Source: JBKPDV01 sp046728075 (GTDB lineage Bacteria; Acidobacteriota; Thermoanaerobaculia; UBA5066; Gp7-AA6). Taken from it: a stretch of DNA of 17,522 nt. The notes beneath the pieces were generated by a model, which did no database searches, was not told where the DNA came from, and saw only the letters and a list, made by a program, of their open reading frames with translations. Positions 1-6,177 of this stretch are shown one piece after another. The stretch is taken from NCBI GenBank assembly GCA_046728075.1, contig JBKPDV010000110.1:1-17522 (forward strand). Reading direction: 5' to 3'. The translations under genes and the position numbers were made by a program. Every line of letters begins with the position of its first letter. Positions within the stretch are counted from its first letter, which is position 1.

Positions 1-545
1 GTTCCGGGCTGAGTGTGACCGGAGCTGGTGGGCGCGTTCGTCCTCTCTGCTCCCGGAGCGACGGCCTCGATTTTCTTTGCCAGGCCGAAGTCGAGGATCT
101 TGACGTGCCCATCCCTCGTGAGGAACACGTTCTCGGGCTTCAGGTCTCGATGGACGACCCCCTTCTCGTGTGCCGCGGAGAGACCTCTGGCGACTTGCAG
201 CGCGTAGTCCACTGCCTGCTTCTGGGAGATCGGGCCGTCATCGAGCTTCTCGCGCAGCGTCTCGCCTTCCAGAAGCTCGGTGACGGCATAGGCGACGCCG
301 TCCTGGTTGCCGAAATCGTGAATCGCAAGAATGTTCGGATGAGAAAGCGCGGCGACAGCCTTCGCTTCCCGCTCGAATCGCGCGAGCGTGTCGGGATCGG
401 CTGCGACGGACTGAGGGAGAACTTTGACCGCCACATCGCGATCCAGCTTCCTGTCGCGCGCCCGGTACACCTCTCCCATCCCGCCCGCGCCGATCGACGC
501 GAGGATCTCGTAGGGGCCGAGGCGAGTCCCGGCGGAAAGTGTCAT
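1..545 (-). CDS. Ser/Thr protein kinase, N-terminal part (runs off window)
   Basis: The reading frame starts at an ATG at 545 and stays open to the window edge, giving about 181 residues. It shows the N-lobe and most of the catalytic core of a Hanks-type (PknB-like) protein kinase. The glycine loop IGAGGMGEV is at residues 18-26, the ATP-binding Lys in VAVK is at about 41, the catalytic loop HRDLKPEN at 132-139 and the Mg-binding DFG at 152-154. All key residues are present, so an active kinase phosphorylating Ser/Thr on unknown substrates is expected. In this family the kinase domain is often followed by a transmembrane helix and a sensor or repeat domain, but that part lies outside the window. 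No clear Shine-Dalgarno precedes the ATG. A decayed tRNA-Gly copy lies 49 bp upstream. The N-terminal wording is typical of Acidobacteriota kinases (inference). Confidence 0.93.
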   Translation of the reverse strand, partial: MTLSAGTRLGPYEILASIGAGGMGEVYRARDRKLDRDVAVKVLPQSVAADPDTLARFEREAKAVAALSHPNILAIHDFGNQDGVAYAVTELLEGETLREKLDDGPISQKQAVDYALQVARGLSAAHEKGVVHRDLKPENVFLTRDGHVKILDFGLAKKIEAVAPGAERTNAPTSSGHTQPG

Positions 546-593
546 GAGATGCCGACGAAGGGGATTCTAAGCTGCGACGACGGGATCACAGAC

Positions 594-648
594 TGGAGCG
601 GGAAACGCGGGTCGAACCCGCGACATTCACGTTGGCAAGAAGGGGCTC
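594..648 (-). pseudogene. Degenerate tRNA-Gly copy (3' part)
   Basis: From its CCA end (594-596) through the T arm, variable loop, anticodon loop TTGCCAA and into the D-stem GAGC, this stretch aligns with the intact tRNA-Gly at 830-904 with about six mismatches. The 5' part, beyond about 648, no longer matches. The anticodon stem cannot pair (CCTTC against CGTGA) and the T stem carries a G-G mismatch, so it should not be a working tRNA. It could be the remains of a tandem tRNA duplication, or a tRNA 3'-end attachment-site scar left by an integrated element. Confidence 0.75.
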
Positions 649-829
649 CGGTGGCTGGTTTCGCCGACTCAGAACAACTGCTCGCGGCGCGACGCGCCCG
701 GTCCCAGGGGCGTCGCGACGCGGGAGCGAGAGCGAACGAAGGGACCAGGCTCGCGGTCGAGGGCCTTTGCCCAAGCCGCGAGCCGGTGCGCCGTGAGGCG
801 CAGGTCCCGCAGTAAGCGGGAGCGACGTG
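649..829 (-). other. Intergenic region with strong hairpins
   Basis: No credible gene lies here. The sequence is GC-rich and strongly self-complementary. A 9-bp stem GGCTCGCGG/CCGCGAGCC (748-756 with 776-784) encloses an inner GGGC/GCCC stem (761-764 with 769-772). A 7-bp stem GCGACGC/GCGTCGC pairs 689-695 with 710-716. A TCCCGC/GCGGGA hairpin (805-821) sits directly downstream of the tRNA-Gly 3' end and could help terminate or process its transcript, although no T-tract follows. Confidence 0.45.
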
Positions 830-904
830 TGGAGCGGGAAACGGGGGTCGAACCCGCGACATCCACCTTGGCAAGGTGGCGCTCTACCACTGAGCTATTC
901 CCGC
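830..904 (-). tRNA. tRNA-Gly (GCC anticodon)
   Basis: The minus strand reads GCGGGAA (acceptor), D arm GCTC-AGTGGTA-GAGC, anticodon arm CCACC-TTGCCAA-GGTGG, a five-base variable loop, a T arm with the loop TTCGACC, then TTCCCGC, discriminator T and an encoded CCA (830-832). All stems pair, with one G-T wobble in the T stem. The anticodon is GCC, which reads GGC/GGT glycine codons. It lies 37 bp after the stop of the zinc-ribbon gene on the same strand, so it may be read from that transcript or from a promoter inside that gene. Confidence 0.97.
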
Positions 905-941
905 GCGGACGGTGAAGAATAGCGAAGGCGCCCGCCGGGGG

Positions 942-1589
942 TCAAGCGTGGACGAGCTCGGCCGAGGTGCCCCCGCAGTGGGCGCAGACGCGAATCGTGG
1001 TCCCACCGAACTTCTTCTCCGGAGCGCAGTCCTCGCAAAGAGGCCGTCCCGAGTCGCGGCACCGGAAGAAGGCGACCTTGTCGGTGTGCGACCGACAGAC
1101 GGTCGGCGGATGCACGCGAGCCTCCCGGCGCATCAGGAACATGGAGTGCAGGAACTTCACGCTGCCCGCCGTCACCGGCTCCCCATCGTCGATTCGGATC
1201 CGGTCGTTCTCGAGGATTTCAGCGGTCCGGATGAGCTGCCGGATCGACCGGCGGTCGAAGACGTCGGTCTCGAAGCCCGGTTTCACGACGCGAAAACGGG
1301 TGTCGGCGGTCGGACCACCGGTCTCGTCGAGCGAGAGGGGCGGCGTCTCTTCTCGCGGAAGTGCCGTGTGTCTGTCCGTCGTGGGCCCCGCCGCGACGCC
1401 GACTCGCGCCTGCGCCTGCAACTTCGCGTAGACGCGCGCCTGGTCGCGGGAAGGGAAATCCATCGGCTGCTTGCAGTGAGGGCAAGGGAAGCGCGCCTGC
1501 ACCGGCGGAATTTTCTCCAAGGGCGTTGAGAAATTGCCAGCGCAACTGGGGCAAGTGAATGTGTAGATCAGGTCCGAGTCGGCCAACAT
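942..1589 (-). CDS. Hypothetical zinc-ribbon / B-box-like protein
   Basis: This 215-residue protein is not one I can name. It has three cysteine-rich parts. An N-terminal zinc ribbon has CPSC at 13-16 and CPHC at 36-39, in the style of MJ0042-type ribbons. A C-terminal B-box-like segment has C165-x2-H168, C177, and C185-x2-C188, and a last CAHC knuckle is at 202-205. Between them, residues 98-153 form a predicted alpha/beta stretch that faintly recalls GYF_2-type modules; this is only a resemblance. There is no signal peptide or membrane segment, so it is likely cytoplasmic. The ATG at 1589 is preceded at short spacing by GGAG. It lies between yraN (48 bp upstream) and tRNA-Gly on the same strand. 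Such multi-zinc-finger proteins are often regulators or adaptors, but function cannot be read from the sequence. Confidence 0.72.
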   Translation of the reverse strand: MLADSDLIYTFTCPSCAGNFSTPLEKIPPVQARFPCPHCKQPMDFPSRDQARVYAKLQAQARVGVAAGPTTDRHTALPREETPPLSLDETGGPTADTRFRVVKPGFETDVFDRRSIRQLIRTAEILENDRIRIDDGEPVTAGSVKFLHSMFLMRREARVHPPTVCRSHTDKVAFFRCRDSGRPLCEDCAPEKKFGGTTIRVCAHCGGTSAELVHA

Positions 1590-1637
1590 TTCTCCGAAAA
1601 AGAAGGAATATGGATTTTAACACGCGCCCATCAGCGT

Positions 1638-2021
1638 TCAACGACGCACCCGCGGGCGGGCGGGACCCTCGAACGCGCCGCGGAGGATCTCCACCTGAGG
1701 ACGCCCTCCCTCATCCAGAATCGAGACGACATCGAATCGGCACGCCGCCCGCTCGGGCCGCTCGCGCTGGAGATAGGCCTCCGCCGCGCGGAAGATCCTT
1801 CGCTGTTTTTCTCCCGTCACGGCCTCGGCGGGAACCCCGAAGCCGACCCCGCGGCGTCCCTTCACCTCGATGAAGCAGAGCGTTTTCCCCTCCCGCGCCA
1901 CGAAATCGATTTCGCCGACGCGGGTGACGAAGTTGCGCCGCAGGATCCGATATCCCGCCGCCTTCAGGTGTTTCTCCGCGAGCCGCTCCCACTGCTGGCC
2001 CACTCCGCGCTGGCCCGCCAT
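1638..2021 (-). CDS. yraN: YraN family (UPF0102) putative endonuclease
   Basis: This 127-residue protein matches the YraN/UPF0102 family, predicted nucleases related to Holliday-junction resolvases with a PD-(D/E)xK-type fold. The family signature is clear: AEKHL..GYRILRRN (15-30), GEIDFVA (36-42), then the FIEVKGR strand (50-56) that carries the Glu and Lys of the active site, and FDVV (96-99). I chose the ATG at 2021 because it gives the usual family length of about 120 residues and the normal N-terminus. The frame stays open upstream to a TTG at 2078, which lies at the edge of a heptamer array and would add 19 Arg/Leu-rich residues. No good Shine-Dalgarno is seen for either start. Its place downstream of the lipid and ETF genes is not functionally informative. 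Confidence 0.88.
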   Translation of the reverse strand: MAGQRGVGQQWERLAEKHLKAAGYRILRRNFVTRVGEIDFVAREGKTLCFIEVKGRRGVGFGVPAEAVTGEKQRRIFRAAEAYLQRERPERAACRFDVVSILDEGGRPQVEILRGAFEGPARPRVRR

Positions 2022-2078
2022 ACGCCGCGTACGCCTGAGACCCGAAAGAAGCCGGTTCAGCAGAGAGCGTAGAAACAA

Positions 2079-2193
2079 GGTCTGGTCTAAGGTCTAAGGT
2101 CTAAGGTCTAAGGTCTAAGGTCTAATATATCAAGTCTGACATAAGAGATGCGGCGCATGTCCACCTTAGACTTTAGACTTTAGACCTTAGACT
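2079..2193. repeat. Heptamer inverted-repeat array, family RGTCTAA (1st of 3)
   Basis: The left arm has six perfect GGTCTAA units in a row (2084-2125), preceded by a partial unit. A 37-bp spacer follows (2126-2162). The right arm (2163-2193) reads on the minus strand AGTCTAA-GGTCTAA-AGTCTAA-AGTCTAA-GGT, which is exactly four units plus 3 bases (31 bp). The arms can pair into a long imperfect hairpin. The right arm overlaps the 3' end of the Fe-S oxidoreductase gene and supplies its last six codons and TAA stop. Confidence 0.95.
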
Positions 2194-4209
2194 TCCCTCC
2201 CCCATCGCCCTTCGCGCGAGCTCGATGACATCGAAAGGAGCGGTCGCCACACCGAGCTCCTCCTTAGCGTTGCCGATCATGACCATGCAGAAGGGACAGG
2301 AGACTCCGACGGCGCTCGTGCCCGCCTCCGCGATTTCCTTCATGCGGGTCTGGTTGATGCGGGAGCCGAGCTTCTCCTCCATCCACATCCGGCCGCCGCC
2401 GGCTCCGCAGCAGAGCCCTTTCTCGCGGGAACGCGAAAGCTCGCTCCGGCGAAGACCGGGGATGGAGTCGAGAATCCGGCGGGGCGCGTCGTACACGCCG
2501 TTGTAGCGGCCGAGATAACAGGGGTCGTGGAACGTGATCGTCTCGGGAATCGGCGTGTCGAGGTGGATGCGGCCCGCCGCGATCAGATCGGCCACGAGCT
2601 GCGATCCGTGCACGACCTCGTATTTGCCGCCGAAATCGCCGTACTCGTTTTTGAGGCAGTTCATGCAGTGAGGGCAGTTCGTCACGATCCTTCCCACACC
2701 GTAACGGTTCAGCGTTTCGACGTTCTGCTGGGCGAGCGTTTGAAAGAGATACTCATTGCCGAGACGTCGCGCCGAATCGCCCGTGCACGTCTCCTCGGTC
2801 CCCAGGATTGCGAACGAAACTCCCGCGGCTTCGAGAATCTCCACCAGGGCGCGAGAGACACGCTTGGCCCGGTCTTCGTAGGAGCCCGCGCAGCCGACCC
2901 AGAACAGGACGTCGATCGTTTTGCCCTGAGCCTCCGCCATCGTGATGACCGGCAGCTCTTTGGCCCAGTCGGCCCGCGAAGCGCCGGCCATCCCCCAGGG
3001 GTTGCCGTTGGTCTCCATTCCGCGGAACGCCGTCTGAACCTCCTTGGGAAACTCGGCGCGGTCGAGCACCAGGTAGCGCCGCATCTCGATGATCTTGTCC
3101 ACCGCCGGAATGATGAAGACCGGGCACGCCGTCGTGCACCAGCCGCAGGTCGTGCAGGCCCACAGCGTTTCTTCCGAGATCCATCCCCCGATCAATTCCT
3201 TTCGAGGCGCAGTCGCCCCGTTTTCCCGTCCGGACGCCGCGGCCAGGATCTCAGGCGTCGCCTCGTAGACGGCGTCGCGCACGTCTCCGATGAAGATCTT
3301 GGGGTCGAGCGGCTTGCCGGTCAAAGCCGTCGGGCAGACGACCCGGCAGCGGCCGCACTCTGTGCACGTGTAGCCGTCCAGCATCGACTTCCAGGACAGC
3401 TGCTCGACTTTGGTGACTCCGAAATGCTCGGACTTCTCCAGATCGGGAGTCCCGAGCCTGCCCATCGGCTCGAGCTTCATGAGAAACACATTCGGGATGG
3501 CGGTGATGATGTGGAAGTGCTTCGAGTAGGGGAGGTAATTACCGAAGAACAGGATGTCGGTCAGGTGGGTCCACCATCCGCCGACATACAGCGCCGCGAG
3601 CGTCGCCGGGGCGAGTCCCGCAAAAAGACCGGCTACCGCTGCGACCGCCGGCGCCCAGGGACTGGCGAGCTCCGGCCGCAGGGCCACCTTCGCGCCTTCG
3701 GACACGAGGTCCGCCGAGATGAGCAGGGCGATCAGGAAGAGGATCAGCCAGGCGTCGAGCGTCAGGTCGAGGCGTTTGGGGCGCGCGAAGGCGCGGCGGA
3801 AGACGGCCATCGCGACGCCGAGCAGGACCAGGACCTCGAACACGTCCTTGACGAGGGTGTAGATCTCCCCCGCTCGGCCGCGCATCAGCTCGAAGCCGGG
3901 AATCAATCCCTCGGCGACCAGCGCGAGCGTCCGCACGGTCAGGACGACGAAGCCCGAAAACAGCAGGATGTGGAAGAAGCCGGCGTACGGATCGCGGAAC
4001 ATCCGCTTCTGCAGGAAGGCGTACTCAAAGGTCTTTCGTATGCGCAGGCCGATCCGGTCGAATCGGTTCTCGGGAGCTCCCGCCAGAAGGACGCGCACGC
4101 GCCGGCTCATCGAGCAGACGAACACGACGACAGCGAAGAGAACGAGAAGGCCGAAGACGACGCGGCCGTGGAGGCCGTAGATCAGGCGCTCGGTGGGAAG
4201 CGGGAGCAC
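2173..4209 (-). CDS. Membrane Fe-S oxidoreductase, ETF:quinone oxidoreductase type (EtfD/EMO-like)
   Basis: This 678-residue protein has an N-terminal membrane part of about 250 residues with several helices (including 15-33, 76-100, 122-138, 152-166 and 186-210) and a conserved YSKHFH segment (228-233) with candidate haem or quinone-site histidines. Two 4Fe-4S ferredoxin motifs follow, with C282/285/288/292 and C352/355/358/362. Two CCG (DUF224) domains come next. The first has C440, C475 and C512/515/518, with CTGD where CCGD is canonical. The second is canonical, with C564, C600-C601 and C638/C641. This order matches HdrD/GlpC-like proteins that take electrons from EtfAB and reduce (mena)quinone, such as mycobacterial EtfD and the EMO protein beside etfBA in syntrophs. 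It lies directly downstream of etfB-etfA, which supports that role. The start is GTG with no clear Shine-Dalgarno. The last six residues, SLRSKV, are encoded by a heptamer array. Confidence 0.9.
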   Translation of the reverse strand: MLPLPTERLIYGLHGRVVFGLLVLFAVVVFVCSMSRRVRVLLAGAPENRFDRIGLRIRKTFEYAFLQKRMFRDPYAGFFHILLFSGFVVLTVRTLALVAEGLIPGFELMRGRAGEIYTLVKDVFEVLVLLGVAMAVFRRAFARPKRLDLTLDAWLILFLIALLISADLVSEGAKVALRPELASPWAPAVAAVAGLFAGLAPATLAALYVGGWWTHLTDILFFGNYLPYSKHFHIITAIPNVFLMKLEPMGRLGTPDLEKSEHFGVTKVEQLSWKSMLDGYTCTECGRCRVVCPTALTGKPLDPKIFIGDVRDAVYEATPEILAAASGRENGATAPRKELIGGWISEETLWACTTCGWCTTACPVFIIPAVDKIIEMRRYLVLDRAEFPKEVQTAFRGMETNGNPWGMAGASRADWAKELPVITMAEAQGKTIDVLFWVGCAGSYEDRAKRVSRALVEILEAAGVSFAILGTEETCTGDSARRLGNEYLFQTLAQQNVETLNRYGVGRIVTNCPHCMNCLKNEYGDFGGKYEVVHGSQLVADLIAAGRIHLDTPIPETITFHDPCYLGRYNGVYDAPRRILDSIPGLRRSELSRSREKGLCCGAGGGRMWMEEKLGSRINQTRMKEIAEAGTSAVGVSCPFCMVMIGNAKEELGVATAPFDVIELARRAMGEGSLRSKV

Positions 4210-4229
4210 AAAGGGAACTCTAGCCGACG

Positions 4230-4327
4230 AGCTCTCAGCTGTCAGCTATCAGCTATCAGCTATCAGCTATCAGCCGATTCGAAGCTCCTCGTTCCGCGCC
4301 TGGCTGCCATCTGAAAGCTGTGAGCTG
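4230..4327. repeat. Heptamer inverted-repeat array, family AGCTATC
   Basis: The left arm (4230-4274) has six units plus AGC: AGCTCTC, AGCTGTC, then four perfect AGCTATC. After a 29-bp spacer, the right arm (4304-4327) reads on the minus strand AGCTCAC-AGCTTTC-AGATGGC-AGC. It is clearly the same period-7 pattern but more decayed than the left arm. The array lies between the end of etfA (4332) and the GTG start of the Fe-S oxidoreductase (4209). It is the only array of this family in the window and the most asymmetric. Confidence 0.88.
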
Positions 4328-4331
4328 AAAT

Positions 4332-5297
4332 CTACTCCGCTTTGGCGGCTCGCACGGCCTTCGCCACTTCCGGCACTATCTGAAAAATGTCTCCCGCGAT
4401 CCCGTAGGTCGCGACCTTGAAGATAGGAGCCTCCGGATCTTTGTTGATCGCGACGATGACCTTGGAAGTTCCCATCCCCGCCAGATGCTGGATCGCTCCC
4501 GAGATGCCGCAGGCGACGTACAGCGTGGGCGAGACGACCTTTCCCGTCTGGCCGACCTGGTGCTGGTGGTCGATCCAGCCCGCGTCGACAACGGCGCGCG
4601 AGGCGCCGAGCGCGGCCCCGAGCGCCTGCTGCAGGTCGCGGATCAGCGGCCAGTTCTCCGGGCCCCGGATGCCGCGGCCGCCCGAGACGATGATGTCCGC
4701 CTCCGATACGTCGAGCTCCTTGGATTCGGAGGTCTCGACCTTGATCACCTTCGCGCGCGGCGCGATCTCTCCGAGCTCAAGCGTCTCGACGCGCGGCTCG
4801 GGCGCATCCTGGGCCTCCGCCGGAAAGACATTGGGACGTGTGGTCGCGATCTGGAGAGAAGCGTTGCCGCAGTCCACCTCGGCGCGCGCCTTGCCCGAGT
4901 AGACCGGACGCCAGCCCACGAGGCGATCCCCTTCGAGACGCAGGTCCATGAGGTCGGCCAGAACTGAAACATCGTGCCGGGCCGCAAACCGCGGCGCGAC
5001 GTCTTTGCCCATCGCGGTGGCGGCGATCAGGACGGCGTTGGGGCTCTCCTTCCCGGCTGCGGCGTCGAGCGCCCCCACGTAACCCTTGTTGCTGTAGAGC
5101 GCCAGATCGTCCCGGTCGGCGACGTAGACGACTCCGGCGCCGTACTTCCCCAGGTCCTTGGCCAGACCCGCCACGCCCTTGCCCGGCAGCACCGCAGCCA
5201 CGGGACCGCCGGCGAGCCGCCGCGCCAGCGAGAGCGCCTCGAGCGAAGCCTTGCGGATCTTGCCGTCGCGCTGTTCGATGAAAACGAGGAATTTCAT
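4332..5297 (-). CDS. etfA: Electron transfer flavoprotein, alpha subunit
   Basis: This 321-residue EtfA is of normal length. The C-terminal FAD-binding domain is unmistakable: SGGRG (205-209), GASRAVVDAGW (231-241), QVGQTGK (247-253), ISGAIQHLAGM (265-275) and the NKDPEAPIF segment (285-293). The N-terminal domain (1-190) is the usual alpha/beta part that packs on EtfB. Together with EtfB it carries electrons from acyl-CoA or other flavin dehydrogenases in the cytoplasm, here most likely to the membrane Fe-S protein encoded next. The ATG at 5297 is only 4 bases from the edge of a heptamer array, so the region that should hold a Shine-Dalgarno is array sequence. etfB lies upstream across that array. 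The stop TAG is 4 bases from the next array. Confidence 0.97.
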   Translation of the reverse strand: MKFLVFIEQRDGKIRKASLEALSLARRLAGGPVAAVLPGKGVAGLAKDLGKYGAGVVYVADRDDLALYSNKGYVGALDAAAGKESPNAVLIAATAMGKDVAPRFAARHDVSVLADLMDLRLEGDRLVGWRPVYSGKARAEVDCGNASLQIATTRPNVFPAEAQDAPEPRVETLELGEIAPRAKVIKVETSESKELDVSEADIIVSGGRGIRGPENWPLIRDLQQALGAALGASRAVVDAGWIDHQHQVGQTGKVVSPTLYVACGISGAIQHLAGMGTSKVIVAINKDPEAPIFKVATYGIAGDIFQIVPEVAKAVRAAKAE

Positions 5298-5301
5298 AAG
5301 C

Positions 5302-5388
5302 AGTCAGTAGTCGGTAGTCCGTAGTCCGTAGTCGGTAGTGAAGACGGCGGGGCATCGCCCACCGACTATCGACTACCGACTACCCACT
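5302..5388. repeat. Heptamer inverted-repeat array, family AGTCNGT (1st of 2)
   Basis: The left arm (5302-5339) reads AGTCAGT-AGTCGGT-AGTCCGT-AGTCCGT-AGTCGGT-AGT. A 21-bp spacer follows, then the right arm (5361-5388), which on the minus strand reads AGTGGGT-AGTCGGT-AGTCGAT-AGTCGGT. The array fills the whole gap between etfB (stop at 5392) and etfA (start at 5297), leaving 3 and 4 bases. The same family occurs again at 13692-13768. Confidence 0.95.
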
Positions 5389-5391
5389 TCT

Positions 5392-6177
5392 TCAAATTAC
5401 CTTCGCCTCTTCCCTCAACAACCGCACCAGCTCCTTCGCGGCCTTGACGGGATCGTCAGGCGGAATCATCACGCAGGCCTTGCGCGCGGGGGGAAGCTCG
5501 AGCTTGCGCCACCGCACCTTCGCGTTGGCCGGATCGGCTTCGGCCACGCCGAGTTCGGCCAGCTTCTTCTCCGCGATCGGCTTCTTCTTGGCGCCCATGA
5601 TGCCCTTCAAGGAGGCGTAACGCGGCTCGTTCAGTCCCTTCTGAGCCGTGAGCACGGCGGGCAGGTGGCACTCGACCACTTCGTGCGCCCCTTCGATCTC
5701 CCGGTCGGCCGTGACCACTCCGTCTCCGATCTCGAGCTTCACGACGTTGCCCACATGCGGCACTCCGACGAGCTCGGCGACCATCGGGCCCACGAGTGAT
5801 TCGTCGCCGCCGACTCCCTTCTGCCCAAACCAGAGAAAGTCGTAGGAACCCTGCTTCGCGACGGCCGCCACGGCCTTGGCCACGGCGAGCGCATCCAGGA
5901 ATCGCGAGTCGCCCGAGTCGATCCAGATCGCGTCGTCCGCGCCGCGCGCCAGACACTCGCGCAGCCCCGTCTTGGCCCGCTCCGGGCCGACCGAGACGAC
6001 GGTGACGTTGCCGGATCCTTTCGCCTCCTTGGTCTTGATCGCTTCTTCGAGGGCGTACTCATCGTAGGGAGACACGATCCACTTGACGTCCGCTTCGTCG
6101 ATGGACTTTCCGTCGGAGCCGATCCGGATCTTCGTCTCCGTGTCGGGAACGTAGGCGACCGCAACGAGAGAGTTCAA
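5392..6177 (-). CDS. etfB: Electron transfer flavoprotein, beta subunit
   Basis: This 261-residue EtfB shows the SPYDEYALEEA segment (36-46), the GxxGGDESLVGPMVAELVGVPHVGNV stretch (121-145) and the ETF-beta signature NEPRYASLKGIMGAKKK (183-199). It binds AMP structurally and forms the ETF heterodimer with EtfA. The start is TTG at 6177, overlapping the TGA stop of fabF by 4 bases (TTGA), with a purine-rich AGAGGAT a few bases upstream inside the end of fabF. Translation is therefore probably coupled to fabF. An ATG at 6182 is in the fabF frame and is not a start for etfB. The coupling places electron-transfer flavoprotein synthesis under fatty-acid-synthesis control. etfA follows after a heptamer array. 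Confidence 0.95.
   Translation of the reverse strand: MNSLVAVAYVPDTETKIRIGSDGKSIDEADVKWIVSPYDEYALEEAIKTKEAKGSGNVTVVSVGPERAKTGLRECLARGADDAIWIDSGDSRFLDALAVAKAVAAVAKQGSYDFLWFGQKGVGGDESLVGPMVAELVGVPHVGNVVKLEIGDGVVTADREIEGAHEVVECHLPAVLTAQKGLNEPRYASLKGIMGAKKKPIAEKKLAELGVAEADPANAKVRWRKLELPPARKACVMIPPDDPVKAAKELVRLLREEAKVI

Noticed and set aside
15..815. Plus-strand frame of 266 codons across the kinase and the tRNA-Gly copy
   Set aside because: Opposite the kinase catalytic core and through a tRNA pseudogene; no protein features.
542..874. Minus-strand frame through the two tRNA-Gly copies
   Set aside because: Translates tRNA sequence (RGFDPRFP-like) and hairpin DNA; no gene features.
2527..4314. 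Long plus-strand frame of 595 codons opposite the Fe-S oxidoreductase
   Set aside because: Antisense shadow of a clear multi-domain gene in GC-rich DNA; composition is Arg/Asp/His-rich with no domain, and it runs into a heptamer array.
4193..4420. Small plus-strand frame with YQLSAIS repeats
   Set aside because: Simply the AGCTATC array read in one frame, opposite the end of etfA.
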